Source of the DNA: CAUUJV01 sp963545565
GTDB lineage: Bacteria; Actinomycetota; Actinomycetes; Actinomycetales; Bifidobacteriaceae
Assembly (NCBI GenBank): GCA_963545565.1
Contig: CAUUJV010000002.1
Coordinates: forward strand, 1-64,000
Length of the DNA stretch: 64,000 nucleotides
Reading direction: 5' to 3'
Shown here: positions 62,819-64,000 of the stretch, one piece after another
How the letters are laid out: each line of letters opens with the position of its first letter
How positions within the stretch are numbered: the first letter of the stretch is position 1
The notes under the pieces: model-generated
Seen by the model: only the letters and a program-made list of their open reading frames with translations
The model's database searches: none
What the model was told of the DNA's origin: nothing
Translations under genes and position numbers: made by a program

Positions 62819-63919
62819 TTACTTATCTTGAGCTGCTGCTAAACGCTCTGCCTCATCTGCTTGAACGTCAGAATCAATTACAGCCTGCAAGTCACCGTTA
62901 AGCACTGCATCAAGGTTGTAAGCCTTGTAATTTGTGCGATGGTCAACAATGCGATTTTCTGGGAAGTTGTAGGTACGAATACGCTCAGAACGATCCAAGC
63001 TGCGCACCTGAGAGTGACGCATATCTGCTGCTGCAGCAGCTTCTTCTTCACGCTTCATAGCAAGCAAACGTGATTTCAACACGCGCATTGCTGCTGCTCG
63101 GTTTTGAATCTGACTGCGTTCATCTTGCATGGTAATAACAATGCCCGTTGGAATATGAGTCAAACGTACTGCAGAATACGTAGTATTAACACCCTGCCCT
63201 CCTGGGCCAGAAGACATATAAGTGTCGATGCGAAGGTCTTTCTGATCAACCTCAATCTCATCATCAGAGTCGTCAGCTTCAGGGAAAACAATCACGCCAG
63301 CAGCAGAGGTCTGAATGCGCCCCTGAGACTCAGTCACTGGGATTCGTTGCACACGATGCACGCCGCCTTCATACTTCAACGATGCCCACACACCGTCTTC
63401 CGGAGCAACAGCACCTTTGGAACGGAATGCCACTTGGACGTCTTTAACGCCGCCAAGCTCAGTTGCATTCTGGCTCATAATTTCCATAGACCACCCACGC
63501 TTTTCTGCATAGCGCGTGTACATACGCAGCAAATCACCAGCGAATAGCGCAGCTTCTTCGCCACCAGCACCAGCCTTGATTTCCATAATTGTGTCACGAG
63601 CATCGTCAGGGTCACGAGGAATAAGAGCAGTGCGCAAACTTTCAGCCACTTCAGGAAGCTCAGCTTCTAGTTTCTTAGCTTCTTCAGCAAAGCTCTCATC
63701 TTCAGATGCAAATTCCTGCGCAGCTTCCAAATCCTCAGACATCTGCTTATAGCGGTTGTAAATAGTCACAATTTGAGCAAGCTCAGCATGGCGTCGGCCA
63801 AGTTTACGAATTTTATCTGGATCTGAGGCAGTTTCAGGCTGGCTCATCTGCTTTTCGATATCGTTATATTCATCAAGTGCAAGTTGTGCTGCGGGGAATT
63901 CTTCGCTGGCCTGTGCCAT
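62819..63919 (-). CDS. prfA: Peptide chain release factor 1
   Basis: Terminates at UAG and UAA. GAGGACGG precedes the ATG. The 366 residues show IPVTESQGRIQTSA, where PVT is the PxT stop-recognition tripeptide, and the GGQ in SSGPGGQGVNTTYSAVR. The C-terminus NFPENRIVDHRTNYKAYNLD is RF1-specific. Its GGQ block is nearly identical to that of RF2 at 36688. A standard bacterial pair with prmC. Confidence 0.97.
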   Translation of the reverse strand: MAQASEEFPAAQLALDEYNDIEKQMSQPETASDPDKIRKLGRRHAELAQIVTIYNRYKQMSEDLEAAQEFASEDESFAEEAKKLEAELPEVAESLRTALIPRDPDDARDTIMEIKAGAGGEEAALFAGDLLRMYTRYAEKRGWSMEIMSQNATELGGVKDVQVAFRSKGAVAPEDGVWASLKYEGGVHRVQRIPVTESQGRIQTSAAGVIVFPEADDSDDEIEVDQKDLRIDTYMSSGPGGQGVNTTYSAVRLTHIPTGIVITMQDERSQIQNRAAAMRVLKSRLLAMKREEEAAAAADMRHSQVRSLDRSERIRTYNFPENRIVDHRTNYKAYNLDAVLNGDLQAVIDSDVQADEAERLAAAQDK

Positions 63920-64000
63920 CCGTCCTCATACTTTCCTACGTAATACTGTAATTTCTTGGATAAAGTCAATCTCGTATTAAGTCTAGTTGTATGCCCGCAT

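Noticed and set aside
1..64000. CRISPR arrays, IS elements, rRNA genes, replication origin
   Set aside because: No regularly spaced repeats, transposase with terminal repeats, rRNA sequence or DnaA-box cluster was seen on reading.

Overview
The window comes from an actinobacterium of the family Bifidobacteriaceae. The core genes are bifidobacterial in character (release factors with actinobacterial GGQ blocks, FtsE with a long acidic/proline-rich tail, Orn, a CHAP hydrolase next to ftsEX and smpB, luxS). By eye, base composition is clearly lower in G+C than in classical Bifidobacterium, which suggests a low-GC member such as Gardnerella, Alloscardovia, Scardovia or a low-GC Bifidobacterium. 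I do not assign a species. Most genes lie on the minus strand.

Layout. (1) 1-1634: the end of a GC-rich integrated element, with a truncated DnaQ-like exonuclease and two divergent phage-type HTH regulators, abutting a tRNA-Arg(TCT) whose 3' end is a plausible attachment site. (2) 1658-7731: metabolism and transport: MFS permease, nucleoside hydrolase with a LacI-type palindrome, carboxymuconolactone decarboxylase-like protein, SLC13/ArsB-type permease and a frameshifted ltrA. (3) 8032-14961: dnaG, dgt, alr, a zinc alcohol dehydrogenase and luxS. (4) 15114-20444: a complete five-gene peptide-type ABC transporter, divergent from coaX. (5) 21412-24466: a mosaic accessory island with a shortened ORF6N/phospholipase D-like protein carrying matching palindromes in its promoter and its coding sequence, a DUF1648 membrane protein, and a PadR/DUF2812 pair behind a nested palindromic operator. 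(6) 24539-28364: RluA-type pseudouridine synthase, nnrD, glmS. (7) 28365-29413: one kilobase of decayed foreign DNA with a structured-looking leader, a short ORF, a strong hairpin and a helicase fragment. (8) 29414-39220: amino-acid ABC transporter, smpB, CHAP hydrolase, ftsX, ftsE, prfB, gltA. (9) 39531-50677: map, a frameshifted mntP, an M13 peptidase, ssb, proS, a PIF1-like helicase, orn, a GH13 alpha-glucosidase and a cyclophilin. (10) 50789-54112: a PD-(D/E)XK-like nuclease gene split by one in-frame TAG, a YbaK-type editing protein and guaB. (11) 54197-63919: the prfA-prmC ... tsaC-wecA-type cell-wall/translation cluster, interrupted between prmC and tsaC by a sugar ABC transporter (two permeases, binding protein, DUF624) and a maltose O-acetyltransferase.

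Three genes look broken by minimal lesions: ltrA (loss of one TG unit), mntP (one extra T in a T run) and the PD-(D/E)XK gene (one amber codon). Each could be real decay, slippage-based switching or a sequence error. I saw no CRISPR array, complete IS element or rRNA operon. No clearly new multi-gene system is evident. The most unusual signals are the ORF6N gene with its paired palindromes, the palindrome inside the HTH gene at 1322-1358, and the relic at 28365-29413.
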